The position numbers and the translations under genes are program-made. 64,000 nucleotides of DNA from the NCBI GenBank assembly GCA_014654535.1, contig BNBA01000011.1, positions 59,823 to 123,822 on the forward strand, given 5' to 3'. The stretch comes from Xanthomonas boreopolis (GTDB lineage Bacteria > Pseudomonadota > Gammaproteobacteria > Xanthomonadales > Xanthomonadaceae). The notes below the pieces were generated by a model. It was not told where the DNA came from. It saw only the letters and a program-made list of their open reading frames with translations, and made no database searches. Numbering within the stretch: position 1 is the stretch's first letter; each line of letters opens with the position of its first letter. Shown in pieces: positions 62,421 to 64,000 of the stretch.

Positions 62421-62683
62421 TGAATCAGGACTCAACTACACCCCGCTGCTACAACCGCGAGCCGTTCCTGCGCAGCCGGATCGAGTGGGGCATTAGCCGG
62501 GAGACGGGGATGCCGGTCTCGGCGCTGCTTATAAACGATTGGTTCGAGGACCGGTGCGTGACTCATGAGGGGAGCGGGATCGGCCCGAACAACGAGAGCT
62601 ACCCGGCGGCGCACGGCTGGCTGCCATGGTGTGCATCTTGCCGATGGAATCCGGAGGGGCAGGGCAATGTGGTCGAAGAATAA
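62420..62683 (+). CDS. Hypothetical phage protein
   Basis: 87 residues from ATG 62420 (TAATG shared with the methyltransferase stop): NREPFLRSRIEWGISRETGM, PVSALLINDWFEDRC and a WCASC near the C-terminus. Not recognised. Confidence 0.55.
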   Translation: MNQDSTTPRCYNREPFLRSRIEWGISRETGMPVSALLINDWFEDRCVTHEGSGIGPNNESYPAAHGWLPWCASCRWNPEGQGNVVEE

Positions 62684-62936
62684 AAAGGCCATGACCCAGT
62701 CCGAGCGCCGGCATGTGCAGCTTGTCAAGGAATCAGGGTGCGCGGTATGCGGAGCGGCCGGATTCGTCCATGCGCACGAGATCGAACAGGGGTGTTGGTG
62801 GACCTCAATCGGCCTTTGCCCGGAGTGCCACACCGGGCCGATGGGCATCCACGGCGACAAGACCCTATGGCGGGTCTACAAAATGAATGAGATCGAGGCT
62901 TTGAACGAGACCCTTCGTCGGGTCTATGGGGCTTGA
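62667..62936 (+). CDS. HNH-like zinc-binding phage protein
   Basis: 89 residues: LVKESGCAVCGAAGFVHAHE and GLCPECHTGPMGIHG give two Cys pairs and several His in the order of an HNH/Ref-type nuclease fold, with the His in HAHE possibly catalytic. Its place in the nin-like region fits recombination nucleases of the Ref/NinG kind. Starts 17 bases before the end of the preceding gene. Confidence 0.6.
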   Translation: MWSKNKKAMTQSERRHVQLVKESGCAVCGAAGFVHAHEIEQGCWWTSIGLCPECHTGPMGIHGDKTLWRVYKMNEIEALNETLRRVYGA

Positions 62937-62938
62937 GC

Positions 62939-63145
62939 ATGACCTACAACACAGACACTACGGTGCGAGCTGTTCTTCGAGTTGCATTCGCTTACCCGGA
63001 TCGGACTCCCACACCTTCCGAGATCCGGGAGCGCTGGCCGATGACGAAGAGTATGGCTGAACGGATCGTTCGCGGGATGCGCCAACTGCGGGGAGAGGAG
63101 GGGCCAATGCGGATTCCCCCCGGGACCTTTGGGGGGCGAATTTGA
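62939..63145 (+). CDS. Small helix-turn-helix protein
   Basis: 68 residues: TVRAVLRVAFAYPDRTPTPS then EIRERWPMTKSMAERIVRGM, a helix-turn-helix-like pattern. Begins two bases after the previous stop and shares its last base with the next ATG (TGATG). Confidence 0.55.
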   Translation: MTYNTDTTVRAVLRVAFAYPDRTPTPSEIRERWPMTKSMAERIVRGMRQLRGEEGPMRIPPGTFGGRI

Positions 63146-63456
63146 TGACGCCGACACAACGGAGCTTGAAACACCTCCGCGAACAAGGATACAGGGCGGC
63201 TGTGGTGGAGAAGTTCAACCACATCACAAAGCGCCGGTCGGATCTGTTCGAGGTGGGCGACATCCTGGCGATTCGGCATGGGGAAACCGTCCTTGTACAG
63301 ACGACCAGCGGAAGAAACGTCTCGTCAAGGGTGAAGAAGATCGCCGAGTGCGACGCGATAGCAGACATCCGATCAGCCGGGTGGAAGGTCATTGTGCACG
63401 GCTGGCGCAAGTCAAGCCGAAACCGCTGGGTGCTTAGGGAGGTGGATTGCTCATGA
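63145..63456 (+). CDS. PD-(D/E)XK-like phage protein
   Basis: 103 residues: HLREQGYRAAVVEKFNHITK, RRSDLFEVGDILAIRHGETV, LVQTTSGRNVSSRVKKIAEC. The order is that of a small restriction-endonuclease fold (RxSDLF, GDILAI, then Q-x-T in place of E-x-K), so it may have lost classical catalysis or use the variant seen in some phage Holliday-junction-type nucleases. Confidence 0.55.
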   Translation: MTPTQRSLKHLREQGYRAAVVEKFNHITKRRSDLFEVGDILAIRHGETVLVQTTSGRNVSSRVKKIAECDAIADIRSAGWKVIVHGWRKSSRNRWVLREVDCS

Positions 63457-63857
63457 GCCATGACAACAGATCAGGGCGCCAGGCGCCCCCCCATCGGCAG
63501 TTCTACCGAGGGGCTCATCCAGTTGGCACCGTATCGGAGGATGAGGTAGACGCTGTCGCCGAGAAGGTCCTATCCAGGGTCCGCGACATCCGGAATGCCC
63601 AGGGGGAAGGGAGCTACGTATTCGGCGACCCTGAGCACGGGGTGTACGCCCTGAGGATTGGGTCTGCTGCCGGCGAGGTCATGCTGCGTGAGCATCTGGA
63701 CTGGCTGTTCGGGGTATACGGGGCCGCCCACGCGCATTGCCATCGAGCCTCATTCCCGCCGCTGGAACAGGTGGCAGAGGACATACGGGCACATTACGGG
63801 TGGGCCCAGAAGGTGGCCGCAGAGGCAGGGCAGCTCGGACTCCACTTCGCCGCTTAG
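63453..63857 (+). CDS. Hypothetical phage protein
   Basis: 134 residues: AEKVLSRVRDIRNAQGEGSY, YALRIGSAAGEVMLREHLDW, then LEQVAEDIRAHYGWAQKVAA. Position in the late end of the early operon suggests a regulator, but nothing in the sequence proves it. Coupled to the gene before (ATGA). Confidence 0.55.
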   Translation: MSHDNRSGRQAPPHRQFYRGAHPVGTVSEDEVDAVAEKVLSRVRDIRNAQGEGSYVFGDPEHGVYALRIGSAAGEVMLREHLDWLFGVYGAAHAHCHRASFPPLEQVAEDIRAHYGWAQKVAAEAGQLGLHFAA

Positions 63858-63864
63858 GGGCCGC

Positions 63865-64000
63865 CTTAGCGAGGCCGAACTGGCCCGCGCCATCCGCACA
63901 GAGTCGGTCGAGGCCATTCGCTACTGGTGGGGTATTGGCCCGACGAAGGTGTGGCAGTGGCGCAAGGCGCTGGGCGTTGACACGACGCCCGGCAGCCAGC
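63865..64000 (+). CDS. Partial gene cut by the window end
   Basis: Open frame that runs off the end: LSEAELARAIRTESVEAIRY, WWGIGPTKVWQWRKALGVD. The GPTKVWQWRKALGV segment is a helix-turn-helix-like pattern I recognise from phage and mobile-element proteins. No ATG, GTG or TTG is found in frame after the previous stop, so the start is unknown and may lie upstream in an overlapping frame. Confidence 0.4.

Overview
The window is about 64 kb of GC-rich gammaproteobacterial chromosome that ends inside an integrated temperate phage. The gene set and order (nuo operon, then initiator tRNA, then rimP-nusA-infB-rbfA-truB-rpsO-pnp), an Oar-like TonB receptor, the fimT-pilV-pilW-pilX-pilY1-pilE cluster and two intergenic repeat families all suggest Xanthomonadaceae/Lysobacteraceae (Xanthomonas, Lysobacter or Luteimonas relatives). 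The genus cannot be fixed from the sequence alone.

Host part (1-45629). 1-14234: nuoB (5' end cut by the window) to nuoN, a tightly packed respiratory complex I operon. 14382-23755: a strong promoter drives tRNA-fMet with tandem terminators behind it. Then come the translation/RNA genes rimP, nusA, infB, rbfA, truB, rpsO (own promoter and terminator) and pnp. 23790-36895: a REPIN-like inverted repeat, a secreted DUF2272 protein, nadC, a Trm112-like protein, purEK, Fe superoxide dismutase, a CGFS glutaredoxin, a YciK-like SDR that lacks two catalytic residues, a MarC-type membrane protein and two TonB-dependent receptors. 37004-45495: the nucleosidase ppnN and a type IV pilus minor pilin/PilY1 cluster. 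45553-45629: tRNA-Asn.

Prophage part (45630 to beyond 64000). A tyrosine integrase lies directly behind tRNA-Asn, and the element has a lambda-like plan. A leftward operon (54581 down to 45717) holds many small genes, a DUF7666 protein with 12 nonapeptide repeats, a YqaJ-type exonuclease with a candidate annealing partner, a Gp37/Gp68 (DUF5131) protein, a SpoT-type (p)ppGpp hydrolase and the integrase. An immunity region (about 54639-57664) carries a CI-like repressor, a Cro-like protein and five copies of a 13-bp palindrome (TAGGCA-W-TGCCTA). These copies sit on a clear leftward promoter PL and rightward promoter PR. A thymidylate kinase sits inside the immunity region between terminators, and a small membrane protein lies downstream of the repressor. 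A rightward operon (57676 onward) carries two ribbon-helix-helix-like proteins, an O-like replication protein with iteron-like repeats inside its gene, a DnaC-like helicase loader, NinB, a cytosine-5 DNA methyltransferase, an HNH-like protein and a PD-(D/E)XK-like protein. The other attachment site, lysis and structural genes are not in the window.

The best candidates for something new are the five-site immunity switch with a possibly leaderless cro and a repressor without a self-cleavage domain, the phage alarmone hydrolase, the DUF7666 repeat protein, the cluster of tiny membrane proteins at 51487-52028, and the tmk and membrane-protein genes that may be expressed in the lysogen.
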